A DNA stretch of 64,000 nucleotides, from positions 34,497,963 through 34,561,962 of the forward strand of contig OX638133.1 of the NCBI GenBank assembly GCA_951804985.1, given 5' to 3'. Under the pieces are notes generated by a model, which made no database searches, was not told the origin of the DNA, and saw nothing but the letters and a program-made list of their open reading frames with translations. Each line of letters begins with the position of its first letter. Positions within the stretch are counted from its first letter, which is position 1. Below, one piece after another: positions 1-11,310 of this stretch. The DNA comes from Dryomyza anilis (Eukaryota; Arthropoda; Insecta; Diptera; Dryomyzidae). The position numbers and the translations under genes are program-made.

Positions 1-91
1 ACATTTTTAGGTTTCGTCATTTTTATTTTTTACATTTTTGTCTTCGGTATTTTTAGTTTTTATGGACAGATTTTCTCTTTCCGAACTTTCT

Positions 92-142
92 GAGCTCTCG
101 CTCGGCCTAAGTTCTTGTAGGACTGTATAACTATTATTATTT
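92..142 (+). repeat. SINE 3' end fragment
   Basis: This short piece carries the 3' end of the tRNA-derived SINE family found elsewhere in the window: the 'GGCCTAAGTTCTT' block, 'AGGACTGTA', then an ATT-rich tail. The tRNA-like head and the body are missing, so it is a 5'-truncated relic. Confidence 0.6.
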
Positions 143-1593
143 TTAGTTTCGATATTTTAATTTTCGACTTTTCGTACCAGACCCTAAACGATATATAAAT
201 ATTTTTCGCACCGAAATCGCAATACTTTTTGAAACATTCTCGAACTTTCATAACTTTTTTTTCAATATCGTTTCGATTTCGACAAATTTCTTGTAAAGAG
301 ATATCTTCGACATAACGTCACGATATCTACCAACCATGTTGGTCCAATGGGAGGCTCGATATCGCTACGAATAATTGTCCGATGTCATGTTATTTCTCTT
401 TCTTCACGCATTGATCTCAAAACAATATCGAAATTAATGACATACTGGGAATATACGCACATATTTCAGCTATCGAACGAATGCCGTTCGGATATCATAT
501 TCAACTTTGTAAACAATCGAATTTGAATACGACTTAGGACACAATACAAAAAATTGTTTTCCAAATGAATTCAAATCGTTCAAGTTAAAGCAAGCGGATA
601 TATAAAACTTGAAAAACTTAATTTTGTACTAATAAATTGAATTTAAAAACGTTTGTTTACAAATTTTATATAAAATTCGATCATAAATTGAAACATACCC
701 GATAGTTAGTATTTTATAAAATTGGTGGTTACATATATTGTAAATTGCATTGATTGATATAAAATGTATACTTCGAGCTAAATATTTTTAGGTACGGAAC
801 AATTTGCATTGATATGTATATCTCATTTCAAATGAGTTGCTTATTTTCCAAATCGTAGAAGTTTTTGAAAAATTTGAAATCTGCCTATCAAAGCACTTAA
901 TTCAGTCATTTTTATTAACTAAATACGCAGTTCGAGTCAGCAACTTGGAATTATAAACAAATGATATCGAGAGGAAAAGTGTACAAACTCTGCAGAACTG
1001 TGTGCAGTTCGCATTTTAGTGATGTAGGGAGGCATTCCAGTCTGCCATTCGATTCGATATCGCTTTTGAGACTGTTTCGAGATGTCGAAGAATTCATTGG
1101 ATCTCGATTACGACTTTGTATCTTTATTATGAGTACTACAATTCGTTTTAAGATGTACGCAGATATCGTAACGAGATAACAAAGTTTATTCGAAACTAGA
1201 AAAATTATGTTTCTGTATTGATATCGCATCGAATATCGATAAACATTTCGATATCGATGTGATAAATATAATTAAATATCGTGTCTTTTCCTTAAATTTT
1301 ATTGTACGAAAAAATTAGTAGTGACGAGATCGAATTTTTTTATCGCAGTTAGTTCGAGAAAACATGGTTTATCGAAGAGCTCTGAGACATGGCAGTACTA
1401 ATGCTACTGGTTACCAAAATACTTCACCGACAATTCTTTTTCAAACCATACTTTTCCGAACAATTCTTTTACATGATCATTTTTCCTCGACACAATTGGA
1501 GACAATTTTCGCCCGACATTATTCTCCAAATATTCTACACAAATCAATTTTTTAATTTTTATATTTCTAAAGTTTTGCAAATATTTATAACAT
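143..1593. other. AT-rich noncoding stretch rich in TCGATA-type words
   Basis: No convincing gene is seen. Short ORFs on both strands overlap each other and have no family resemblance. Words of the type GATATCGA and ATCGATA recur, particularly at 1030-1270, which could mean binding sites of DREF or BEAF-like factors, but this is inference from the motif only. Confidence 0.4.
1235..1242. promoter_or_regulatory. Perfect DRE-type octamer TATCGATA
   Basis: The palindromic octamer TATCGATA, the core of the DNA replication-related element bound by DREF in flies, occurs here, with ATATCGAT a few bases downstream. No transcribed gene is visible next to it, so a regulatory role is unproven and chance occurrence in AT-rich DNA is possible. 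Confidence 0.2.
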
Positions 1594-1770
1594 ACACTCA
1601 GAAAAAAATTCAATGAAATCCCATTGAAATTGGTCAATATAATAATTATTGTTTTTATAGTCCACAAAAAAAAAGTATTTTCATATAAACTCAATAGGCA
1701 TTTCATGGTATTTTATGGTATTTAATAGTAATTACCGTAAGTAAAAACTATTAATTTTAATACTAAAAAC
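1594..1770 (-). mobile_element. MITE family C, 3' part, inverted copy
   Basis: Inverted copy of a roughly 220-bp MITE that also occurs at 1772, 45064 and 55553. It begins with ACACTCAGAAAAAAATT, the counterpart of the family terminus, and contains the shared internal block 'CCATTGAAATTGGTCAATA'. Its other terminus is lost where it abuts the next copy, so the two lie head to head. Confidence 0.7.
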
Positions 1771-1771
1771 T

Positions 1772-1993
1772 ACACCCAGAAAAAAATACCATATAAATAA
1801 AGTTATTTACTTTTAAAAATAGTCAATAGGATAAATTATTATTTTAATCGGAAAATACCATTAAATACTAGATAATACCATGACATTGCAATTGAGTTTA
1901 TATGAAAATATTAATTTTTTTGTATACTATTAAATTAATAATTGTCCTATTGACCAATTTTAATGGGATTTGCGGGAATTTTATGCCGGGTGT
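1772..1993 (+). mobile_element. MITE family C, complete copy
   Basis: About 222 bp, starting ACACCCAGAAAAAAATACC and ending GCCGGGTGT. The ends are near-perfect inverted repeats and each is flanked by TA, as expected for a Tc1/mariner-type MITE. There is no coding capacity. The middle is AT-rich and near-palindromic. The copy at 55553-55773 shares the same ends and body. Confidence 0.8.
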
Positions 1994-3272
1994 ATTAATT
2001 TAACGGTATGTTTTAGTATAAGCTAATTGAATCTAAAATTTTAATATCTTTATTATTCCAAAACAGCTATAACTGCATTTCCCACAATGAATACAATTCT
2101 TTCAAAATTTAACCCGCTTGCTTTATAATTTTCTTAAAAAATTCCACCATTAAAAAAATGTATTAAAAGATTTATCAAGCATTTATTAAGCCGCAAGCAA
2201 ATTATAATAAAAATACAGACAACAAAAATAATATTTAAATTATACTTAAACAATGGCTTTCAATAAAATAACAGTATGTATGTGATTAATTGTATGATGG
2301 ACGTGTGAATGTCGACCTATCTCAGTGAATGTGTAGCTACAAAAAATAAAAGAATATAATAAATTAAACAAAATGTAAATTAAATAAAATATGTGAAATG
2401 TTTTGTATGACAATCACATGAAATGGAAAAATGCGTTTTAAAGATTACTAAGTACTATTATTAAAAAAAAAAAAACAAAAACGAAATAACAGAAAAAAGA
2501 AAAACTCAGAAAATTGTGTAAATGTATAAAGGCAAATATTTCAAATAGTTTAATAATAAAATATGCTAAGTTTTTTCTATAAGAAAATTATTGTAATTGT
2601 AATTAGAATTTTAACAAACCTATTATAGTGACATATATAAAATAAAACTAAATAATAAAATGATATTAATAATTAAACAAAATGTGTTCTTTTTTATTTG
2701 AGGGCTTTCTAATTTTTTATTTTTGAATTTATTGAAAATTTAAAAATTAAAAAATTTAAAAACAGTCGTTATTAAATTTAAGGTCCAGGTTAATATTGAC
2801 TACAGTTACACGCCATCGTTATTAAATAAATTTTGAATTGTGTGTTCTAATCACAGACTCACGATTTTTATTAAATCTGAAAATTATTTTGACCTAGTTA
2901 TGGCTAAAGGTCTTTAGCAAAGATTTTCTTCTGGGAAAAGGTAAATAAATCGCATTAAATAAGAAATGGTCCAGCAATGTCAGATATGATTGATAAAATT
3001 AGTACAATAAATATGTAATATCCAGGTCTCGTGGCACTCCTAAGAAATACTACAAATGCTCTGAATGACATTTTTTATATTTCTTAAGAGTGTCAAAATC
3101 AAAAGTAAAATTAAAAAATTTGAGTTTACTCAATTTGATGATGAATTAATTCATTGAATTAAAATCGTATTTTTGAAATGTTTTTCATTTTCAATATATT
3201 TTTAACATCAAATTTCAAATTAAAATTTGTCTCTATTTACACATTTAGCCAGAATAAAAAAAAAATTTAATA
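1994..3272. other. AT-rich noncoding stretch
   Basis: No gene, recognisable repeat family or structured element was found here. The sequence is very AT-rich with oligo-A runs. Confidence 0.4.
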
Positions 3273-4530
3273 AAGGGTTTTTCAATAAGAGCGGTACAAA
3301 AGATTTTTTAAATAAAACAAAAACAGTTTTGGATATCATGTTCGATGCCATTATGTATGGAACACGATTTCTTTTGCATGGCCACCACGGGCACGCTTGC
3401 AAAAGTCCAGACGCTGAACCCAATTTTCGACGGTTTTCAAGCATAAATCGGCCGATACTGCTGCAATTTCACGTTCGATATTCGTACGAAGTTCATCAAT
3501 CGTTGGCATAAACCATAGACTTGACGTAGCCTCACAGGAAATAGTCCAACGGCGTCAAATCGCACGACCAAGGCGGCCAATCGACTGGACCATTTCGTGA
3601 GATAACACGTTCTCCAAACTTGGTTTCCAATAAATTGATTGTGACATTCGCTGTGTGGCTTGTGGCGCCGTCCTGTTGGAACCACATGTCCTCCAAGTCC
3701 ATATCATCCAATTGGGGCCAAAAATATTCGGTTATCATTGAACGGTAGCGATTCCCATTCACAGTAACGTGCCGGTCTTCATCATCACGGAAGAATACGG
3801 CCCAATGACGCCGCCGGCCCATAAACCGCACCAAACCGTAATTTTTTCGGGATGCAATGATGACTCATGGAGTACGTGTGGATTGCTTTCTGAACAATAA
3901 CGCATATTTTGTTTATTGACGAAGCTATTCAGCCAGAAATGAGCCTCATCGCTGAAGATGATTTTTCGATGAAAATCCGAATCATTTTCAAGTTATTTCT
4001 CAGCCCAATTCACGAACATACGACGCTTCTGGTGGTCAAGCGGCTTCAGTTCTTGGGTCAATTTGATTTTGTAAGGATGTAGGCCAAGATATTTTCGCAA
4101 AATTCGCCACAAGGACGTCACAGAGATGCCCAACGCTTGAGAACGACTTGTGAGAGAAACATTTGGGCTTTCTTCAACTGAAGCATCAGCGGTAGCAATA
4201 TTCTCGACACTACGGGAATTTCTTTGTCTCACTGGCACGGAAACATTTTGTACTGTGCCTGTGGATTCAAATTTTTCCACTAGACGCTCAATTGTTGATC
4301 TGCTAGGACGATTATGACGACCATAAATTGGACGTAGCGTTCTTAACGTTGAGGCCACTGACTCCGAATTTCGGTAGTAAATTTTAATAATTTCGACTCG
4401 TTGTTGGCTCGTATATCTTTCCATCATGAAATGACAAACCTTACTGAATGTCAAAAGAGCGGTAAGAAATATGGCGTCGTTTACTGTCCCTATCGCTCTA
4501 CTTTTGTAGCGTCCGTGTTGAAAAACCCTT
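3273..4530 (-). mobile_element. rosa-type (DD41D) mariner element, inactive
   Basis: A 1258-bp element flanked by TA dinucleotides at 3271-3272 and 4531-4532. Its ends are imperfect inverted repeats: AAGGGTTTTTCAATAAGAGC on the left and the complement of CTTTTGTAGCGTCCGTGTTG plus AAAAACCCTT on the right. It encodes one minus-strand transposase, now broken (see the overlapping pseudogene). Two internally deleted relatives with the same ends lie at 28276-28490 and 53064-53296, so the family once mobilised short derivatives. The TIRs, TA target and transposase together make the assignment strong. Confidence 0.92.
3351..4427 (-). pseudogene. mariner transposase, rosa/DD41D type, broken
   Basis: Transposase that would catalyse cut-and-paste movement of the surrounding element. 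The start is taken at 4427, giving MMERYTSQQ and about 359 codons, normal for mariner. An N-terminal helix-turn-helix region of roughly 115 residues (with SRSTIERLVEKFESTGTV) is followed by the first catalytic Asp in FSDEAHFW and the second in WFQQDGATSHT. The third Asp in CDLTPLDYF lies 41 residues after the second, the DD41D spacing of rosa-type mariners. Damage seen: an in-frame TAA directly after NWAEK near 3994, where related proteins continue; a one-base loss near the VIGPY motif around 3800; a TGA right after LDYFL near 3530, where the family has Trp; and a further TGA about ten codons on. The protein cannot be made. The native stop is the TAA at 3351-3353. Confidence 0.9.
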
Positions 4531-4532
4531 TA

Positions 4533-5312
4533 ATAAAAAAATTCATTCAGATATAAAATTATAAATTCTTCGCATTCTTATTCATCTGGGAATTCATTTT
4601 GAAGATTTTAATTCATTAGAAAATATTTCAAATTTAAAAATGAAACATATAGAAACAAATATTCATTTTAGGTACACAAATTGGAAAATTGAGCAACTAA
4701 ACAATGGAAAGCTTCTGTGTGAATATGCATTATTTTAGATTTTGTCCGGGTTCTGTTTATCATTGATTTTGGTTGAAAATCGTTACCTCTGCGAGTTTTT
4801 AAGGACACAACTGCAACACTGTCCAATGATGAAGCATGATTATTTACAAACCCCAAAAGATAAAATTTGCCAATGAGATTGTCAAAAGATCCTGTTGGTC
4901 ACTGGACAAATTCAGTAAGGTAGAAGAAATAAGTAGGTACCGCTAAAGTTCCTATGAACGCTACAGGAATGTTCTACCATACTACAAAATTTCATTAAAT
5001 TCTTTAGTCGTATTACCAAATGTCTATTAAATGTTGATATGAGATCAGATTGATTCGACAAAGTCATTTTTCCAATAAAAGAAGTTGAAAGAAATGCAGA
5101 TACAGAAAACATAGAATAGAATAAGATGGATAGACTAATAAGAAGCGAAAAGATGGAAAATTTAAGGCGGAAAAATTTAAATATGGTTAAAAAAAAGGCG
5201 AAAAACAGAAGAAATAAATCGAAAAAAATAATCAAGATGGGAATACTGTGAACGAAAGATGGAAATACTGTGAACACTTTTTACTAGATGTGATTTTGTC
5301 CATAAATAATAA
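4533..5312. other. Noncoding stretch between mariner and B2 element
   Basis: AT-rich sequence without a supportable gene. A short imperfect direct repeat (GATGGGAATACTGTGAACG and a near copy) lies at 5236-5277. The ORFs here are low-complexity and carry no family resemblance. Confidence 0.4.
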
Positions 5313-5878
5313 TAAGAGTGAAACGGGAATATTAAGTTTGGCTCGCCGTTTGTAACACCCAGAAGGAAAGATATACAGTAAGGGAAAGTATATAAATTCT
5401 TGAGCAGCATGATCTCCTAAGTCGAGTTCACGATGTCCGCCTGCCTGTCTGTTGAAATTATGATTACAGAAAAACTAAAAGCGCGAGTTCAAAGAAACTC
5501 TTACTTTAGATTACTTATATATCTACGCTGTCTCAACAAGAAAATTGGAATGATCGGTTTATTTCGACTTGTGAACCGACCACTTCTGATCAAATACCAC
5601 ATACAATTTACATCTACAGATGAATTTTATTTATACGGGCTTAAATAAACTTTTTTTTTTTAAATATATATTGATTTTATGCTCAAAATAAATGAAAATA
5701 ATGTTTTCCCTTAAACCGTCACAAAAAAAATCGTATTTCGGTACAACTACCCATTTGTACATATGGGTATCAAATGAAAGGAAATTCTTCAGCGATTGCA
5801 AGTTTGCAGTTATTTTCAGGATTCGTAAACCCCGGTGACCTATGCACCACTTTAGATGGTAACCCATGTGACTTTACC
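5313..5878 (+). mobile_element. B2 Helentron/mini-me-like repeat, 3' truncated
   Basis: Aligns by eye with the B2 copies at 9336 and 12405: the AAGAGTGAAA start, the TATATAAATTCTTGAGCAGC core, a short GTCY stretch (TGCCTGCCTGTCTG), the TGAACCGACCACTT block, and a downstream ACCCATTTGTACATATGGG block. It lacks the AGTCGGCTTAGACCGACTAT hairpin end, so the 3' end is lost. Noncoding. Confidence 0.75.
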
Positions 5879-5992
5879 TTTCTTACTGCTATAATATATC
5901 GCTGTAAATCTAAATAATTGTATCGAATTTCAGTTTGATTTGGAGATAAAAGAACTGCATAATATCTATCATTTAATCCAAAACTCATTGAA

Positions 5993-6352
5993 ATCCGACC
6001 GTTCAGTGAAAAATCACTAAGACCTTTATTAATTTGACTTATTTTTTACGCCGCGATTATGGTAATATTATTGCATCTTTCGATTAGGAATGTCCATGTA
6101 GATCTTCTTCTATAGTTTAAGTCCAAAATAGATTTCATCGGCCCCTTTTTAAGTTAATTGAACTAAACTGAATTTTTAAATATTTCGAGTTAGTGATTTT
6201 TCATTTTTAATATTTTCGGTTTGGTAAGATGTAGGACTACGAGCTCTTTTCCAACGTAAAGATGAGTTCGTTTTCATTATAGTGGCATACTTATCTAGAT
6301 ATATTGAAATAATGGACTTAACGACTTTTCACTGAACGACGACGATATATTC
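5993..6352. mobile_element. MITE family S, copy 1
   Basis: About 360 bp bounded by inverted repeats: GTTCAGTGAAAAATCACTAA on the left matches the complement of TTAACGACTTTTCACTGAAC on the right. The right end continues as CGACGACGATATATTC, which also ends the copy at 35649-35903. No coding sequence. Confidence 0.6.
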
Positions 6353-7945
6353 TAAATATTTTGGTAAAAATATATTTAAATTTTATAATTTATGTAGAAA
6401 AGTACCTAGTTTAATACAGCACTTTATAAAAAAGAAAAAAACTAAATTCTAAAAGCACTCTAAAACCTTGCTCTCGTAGTAGATGCCAAAAACGTAAAGC
6501 ACCCGAAGCATTTCAGAGACACAGCGTTCTACGACTTCGTTAAATTGCTAAAAATAATAAAAAATAAAATGAAATTAACGCCATCGCACAAAATTCAATG
6601 TAAAGCGTAAATTTCGCTGATTATGGCCGCGAGTATTTTAAGCTTTTTGCAAAACTCGGTTTTGGTAGCTGTTGTCGTAGTCGTAATCGTGCCGTAGTTC
6701 GTGTTTTCTTTTGGTCCAAAATCATTAAAACAATAAAATTTTGTAATTTCTGTGAGCCTACAAATCAACACCAAAGCATTGGCCGGGCGATGGGGTGAAA
6801 ACAAATATACGCAACTAACGCGCAATTAACGGTATTTGAACAATATGGCGCATTGGGTGTTTGAGTTTGTTGTATTGAGTTTGTTGTAATGGTGGCAACG
6901 GCCTTCAAATCATAGCGGAAATACGTACGCGCCAGAAAACACTTTGAAGCAAAGTTTAGATATTGCAAATTAAATTCAAAATAGCAATTACAACAAAATT
7001 AAATGTTGTTGTTTCAATTGCTTTGTTTTAATACCAAAACCTTCTAATTCCATAACCAAGAATAAAATATCTTCCTGTACAGTTCGCAGAGGAGTGACGA
7101 CGATGACGACGCCTAGCTGCAGGCGTCCTTCATGTAATTACAACAAAGACATTGGTGAAGACGGTTCCAAACAACAGCAACCCTTTGTTAAATATTTTTC
7201 ATCTCCGCAGGGCTACACGTTGTATTACGCACCACCACCATCGCCGCCGCCGCCATCATCATCAACTCCGACCGCCTTGTCAAGGCTTTAGCCGGCAAAT
7301 ATTTTGTTTATTAACAATTGTGTCGATTTCAAATGAAGCAAATTACGTACATTATTTCTAGTAATTAAGAGAGAACTTTACACAATACAAACTAACGGTA
7401 ACAGTATCGTAAAACACCCTCATTACAAGGCCACTATAATTGGCAACATGTGAGAAGTTCCCATCTTGGAATATGACACGGAGTAAATAATTAATAAAAC
7501 GTGAAACATTCGCAATTTCTATTACGGGAAATGAAATCTTTATGAAATGATGCCTATAATAAGTATATTCAATAAACATTAATCAAATCTGAATACTTTT
7601 CTTTACGCGTATAAATATTGTTCCATATTTCCGTTAACTGTTAATATTAATAATAATATATTAATAAATGCTAATATTACGATATGTGTTAACGATAATT
7701 AAATCTAAACTCGAAAAATTTTAGATTAGTTTTGGATGATTTTATTTTGAAAACATGCCCTATCATCACAGTTTATGGAAATTTTCTCTTAACCGAATGA
7801 AGTACATATTTGCAATTAACATTTTTGTTCATCCAAAATCATACAGAAACATGATTTGTCTCTCTTTTTTCGGAATAAAAAAAGTAACCCATATGAGAAT
7901 AACCAAATACGTTTTTTTCAAAAAATTTTTTTTTTTTTGAAAAAT
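6353..7945. other. Unique-looking noncoding region with a small proline-rich ORF
   Basis: The part at about 6480-7300 is less AT-rich than its surroundings. It holds a 65-codon plus-strand ORF at 7094-7291 ending in a Pro/Ser run (PPPSPPPPSSS), with an acceptor-like 'TCATCTCCGCAG' inside it. No homology is recognised and no donor pairs with it clearly. This may be an intron or regulatory segment, and I do not call a gene. From 7300 on it is AT-rich. Confidence 0.35.
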
Positions 7946-8024
7946 GTGGTTCCCTCATAAAAAGTTGCGGTTCCCTCATAAAAGTTGTGGTTCCCTCATA
8001 AAAAGTTATGGTTCCATCATAAAA
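7946..8024 (+). repeat. Four-copy tandem repeat, about 20 bp
   Basis: The unit GTGGTTCCCTCATAAAAAGT is repeated four times with small changes (GCGGTTCC, GTGGTTCC, ATGGTTCC), followed by poly-A and poly-T low-complexity DNA to about 8190. Confidence 0.85.
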
Positions 8025-8250
8025 AAAAAAAAAATTTCAATTGTTTTTTCGATAAAATGTTTGATTGAAAAAGTGAAACATATAAAATTAAAAAAAAAAA
8101 AAAAAAATTTTAAATTTTCAAAAAAAATATTTTTTTTTCTCAAAAAAATATTTTTTTTTTCTCAAAAAAAAAAAAAATATTCCTTCCTTCTTTCTATGAA
8201 AAATTGGAAGTTTAGGTAAAAGAGTTGTGTGTTAGCCGCTACCGTGTGTC

Positions 8251-8562
8251 AGCCGCGGTAGCTCAGTGGTTAGTGCGTTGGACTACGAGCCGAAAGGTCC
8301 CCGGTTCAAACCTGGACTGGGGCTAACAACATCTTTTCATAGAAACATTTTTCTATACCGCGCTACCTCTCGGCAGTAAATGGCAAACCTCCGAGAGTAA
8401 AAACATTGCCTATGAAAAGCTCTCACCCGCCGTTCTGATTCGGCAATAAACTGTAGGTCCCACCACTTTGAGTACAAATAAAAAACGCAAAGCTCAAAAA
8501 TGGTGAGAGAGCTCGGCCTAAGTTCTTAAAGAACTGTAGTGCCAAACTATTATTATTATAAT
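8251..8562 (+). mobile_element. tRNA-derived SINE, full length
   Basis: Starts with a tRNA-like head, AGCCGCGGTAGCTCAGTGG, carrying a good RNA polymerase III A box (TAGCTCAGTGG), and a B box (GGTTCAAACC) about 40 bp on. A 220-bp unrelated body follows, ending in GGCCTAAGTTCTT and an ATT-repeat tail. It moves through a LINE reverse transcriptase and codes for no protein. This is one of the most complete of about ten copies in the window. A short partial duplication of the head lies just upstream (8233-8250). Confidence 0.9.
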
Positions 8563-9335
8563 CATTCCAAATTAAAAATTTTAATATTTGCGTAATATTC
8601 ATATGCACAAATGCATTTCAAACCCACTTCAAGACATTAATTTTAAGTACTGTTGCCCACTCATGCTCGAAATTCAACTGAATGTGTTGCTGACAACAAA
8701 AATGCATAAGTAGTGTCAAAACAAAACTCAAACAAGACGTAGTTGTAGTGAAGAGGTCTTTAATGCTGTGCAATGAAAAACACTGAAATGAACTGTTTAT
8801 GGCACTGAGAACTCAGTGCAATTTTCATTAATATTGAAAAATTCAAAAGGTATAAGAAAATCATTTAATATTCTATATAACAATTTAATGTTGTTTGTTG
8901 TTTTCTTTTTTTTTCCAAAGTGCAATTCTCGTATTTGAACACTGCAGAGACTCTACAGCTTATACGAACTTGTTGCAACACAACAACAGTAATTGACAAA
9001 AATTAAACTTGGTGCAGTTTTTGCTGCTTGCCTTCGCGTCACTTTGTGCAGAACAAAATTCGCATTTTGTTCATTATACAAAGTGAAGTTATAGGTTTAG
9101 CTAGGCATAAACTGCATACAAGACCGCTGATGCGGAAGCTTGGCTGCTTCCGAAACAGTTGTAAGGTCGGCCAACAAGTTTTTGTTTTTTTGTCAATTAC
9201 TGTTGTTGTTATTGAACCAGTGCAAAATACATATTGCATTTGGTACACCTAGAGCCCGACAAATTATTTTTGCATTAATTAGAACTATAAATAAAATAAA
9301 AAAAATTAAACGATTTAAAATAATATAATAATAAC
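8563..9335. other. Noncoding stretch
   Basis: No supportable gene. Overlapping ORFs on both strands at 9028-9252 are mutual shadows without family resemblance. Confidence 0.4.
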
Positions 9336-10009
9336 CAGTTGGGAAGGTTAGATCACATGGGAAATTTTAAAGTAGGTGTAATTATGATAGTTAGAATTAT
9401 CAAAATTATAGTCGGTCTAAGCCGACTATAAATACCCTACACATATGTGTGGTTACCATTCAAAGTGATATATAGGTCACCAGGGTATACGAATCCTGAA
9501 AATAACTACAAACTTTCCACCTACCCATATTTACAAATGGGTAGGTGTACCGAATTTCGATATTTTTTTTTTGGAAACCACAAGTCGTTTCGCCGAAAAA
9601 CATCATTTTCATGTATTAGAGCATGATGCCAATATATATTTGACCAAAAAAAGTTTTCCTAAGCATTTTATATGAGGTATTTCAACATAAGTGGTCGGTT
9701 CTCAGGTCACAATAGAAACATGCCAATTTTCTTGCTCAGACAGCTTAGATATATAAGTAATCTAAATCTAAAGTTTCATTGCTCTCGCTCTTCAACTTTT
9801 TCTGTAATCGTGATTTCAACAGACAGACAGAAGGACAGAATTACAGACAGACACACAGACAGACAGACAGACAGACAGACGGACAGACGGACAGATCATG
9901 CTGATCAAGAATATATATACTTTTCCATACCGGAGATGCTTCCTTCTGGATGTTTCAAACGGCGTACCAAACTGAATATACCCTTTCACTCTTAGTGTAG
10001 GGTATAAAA
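9336..10009 (-). mobile_element. B2 Helentron/mini-me-like repeat, full copy
   Basis: Inverted relative to the copy at 12405. On the plus strand it runs from CAGTTGGGAAGGTTAGATC through the hairpin AGTCGGTCTAAGCCGACTAT and the long body to an (AGAC)n run at 9825-9897, then AGAATATATATACTTTTCC, and finishes with AGTGTAGGGTATAAAAACG. The TA and GTCY microsatellite cores are those described for dipteran mini-me elements. The 107-residue ORF across the AGAC run is a by-product of the repeat. Confidence 0.82.
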
Positions 10010-10116
10010 ACGATTTGGGAAAGTTAGCTCATATGGGTAAGTTCGGTCACTTGAGACGGACTTTTATAGTCGGTCGGTCCCGATATGGAATACCCTACAC
10101 TTTTGGTGGATTTATT
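10008..10116 (-). mobile_element. B1 Helentron-like repeat, 3' end fragment
   Basis: Only the terminal 105 bp of the B1 family are present: TTGGGAAAGTTAGCTCATAT, the hairpin remnant TAGTCGGTCGGTCCCGATAT and GGAATACCCTACACTTTTGG. It is joined directly to the B2 copy on the left and a SINE on the right. Confidence 0.75.
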
Positions 10117-10119
10117 AAA

Positions 10120-10372
10120 TAATAGTTTGGCACTACAGTTCTATAAGAACTTAGGCCGAGCTCTCTCACCATTTTTGAGCTGTGCGTGTTATATTTGTAC
10201 TCAAAGTGGTGGGACCTACAGTTTATTGCCGAATCCGAACGGCGGTTGAGAGCAATGTTTTTACTCTCGGAGGTTTGCCATTTACTGCCGAGAGGTAGCG
10301 CGGTATTGAAAAATGTTTCTATGAAAAGATGTTGTTAGCCCCAGTCCAGGTTTGAACCGGGGACCTTACGGC
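10120..10372 (-). mobile_element. SINE, inverted, head-truncated
   Basis: Body and B-box region (complement of GGTTTGAACCGGGG) are conserved, but the A-box part of the tRNA-like head is missing. The tail AATAATAG at the left end joins the B1 fragment. Confidence 0.85.
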
Positions 10373-10652
10373 TGAAATACATGAAATTACCCAATCCTGT
10401 GTAATTTTTATAAACACATAAATACCGACAACAACATTACTGCCGTCGAACGTCGAGCGGCAGATCTTTTGTTGTTTTGAATGTTCGTCTTCTCAGTCGA
10501 TGCGCTCACTCACTTTACTTATTGCATTGACAGTAGTGTCATTTGGTTTTGGTTTTCAAGATTGTGAAAATATTTTGATAACAAAACAAAATATTTTAAA
10601 ATCAAAAAAATTTAACAAAACAATACGAAAAAGTGTTCAAGCTGCGCTGAAT

Positions 10653-10818
10653 GGGACCTAAAGTTTAATGCTAAATTCGAACGGTAGTGTTTACTCTCGG
10701 AGTTTTGCCATTGTCTTCCGAGATAGCGTGGTATGATAAAAATTGTCTAACACTGCGCAGATTTGAACACGAGACCTTTTGACTCGCAGTTCAACACACA
10801 AACCTATGAGCTACCGAC
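10653..10818 (-). mobile_element. SINE, strongly degenerate
   Basis: An older copy recognisable from GGGACCTAAAGTTTAATGC, ACTCTCGGAGTTTTGCCATT, AGATAGCGTGGTATGA and the remnant head ending TGAGCTACCGAC. It is much more diverged than the neighbouring copy, which shows that family members here differ in age. Confidence 0.7.
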
Positions 10819-11029
10819 ATACAAATAATTTTCAGACACATGATTAGTTCCAAAATGATAACTTAGAGTACAGATGTATATGCCTAGTTAATTAGGGGTG
10901 TTGCTGTCGGTTACACATACGAGGGCCTGTAAATTTTTTTTTGTGGTAACCTACATATGTTAATAAACCATCGTTTGGTTTTTATGAAATCAACCAGAAA
11001 TTCTTAAGAAGCCTAATAGGTTTTCAATT

Positions 11030-11310
11030 GGAATTATTATTATGTCTTCCAGTTCTCCAAATAACCTGTTTCCATATGTTAGAGTCGGTGTGTTTGGACA
11101 TTCGAGAATTACTTTTGAATCAACTTATTTGCAGCTTCTACAGTATTCAGGATGCCCAATCTGTATATGCCTATTCAGAAGTCATCGTACGACGCCTTCA
11201 GAACATTTCTTTAACATCGTCTCAATATTTGATTCATCGCGTACGCTTTTCTGTTATCGGTCATCAATGTCGTCGACGAATTTCGTATCTGATTCAATCT
11301 TTCAAGGATA
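11030..11310 (-). pseudogene. Probable C-terminal relic of a non-LTR retrotransposon ORF2
   Basis: One minus-strand frame reads, with stops inside, ...KKCSEGVV, NRHIQIGHPEYCRSCK, VDSKVILECPNTPTLTYG, NRLFGELED. The Cys-x2-Cys, the ECP motif about ten residues later and the final F-x-E-LED pattern resemble the zinc-knuckle-like tail after the RNase H region in I/Jockey-type LINE proteins. Three in-frame stops rule out function. Two plus-strand ORFs across the same bases (96 and 89 codons) are best read as its shadows. A chance resemblance remains possible, since the stretch is short. Confidence 0.45.

Noticed and set aside
8251..8325. Functional tRNA gene
   Set aside because: The cloverleaf does not close properly (weak anticodon stem), and the same head recurs in many copies with a SINE body.
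9672..9995. 107-codon ORF with TDRQTDRQ repeat
   Set aside because: Translation of the AGAC microsatellite inside a B2 element; the same applies to 12437-12724 and 58877-59068.
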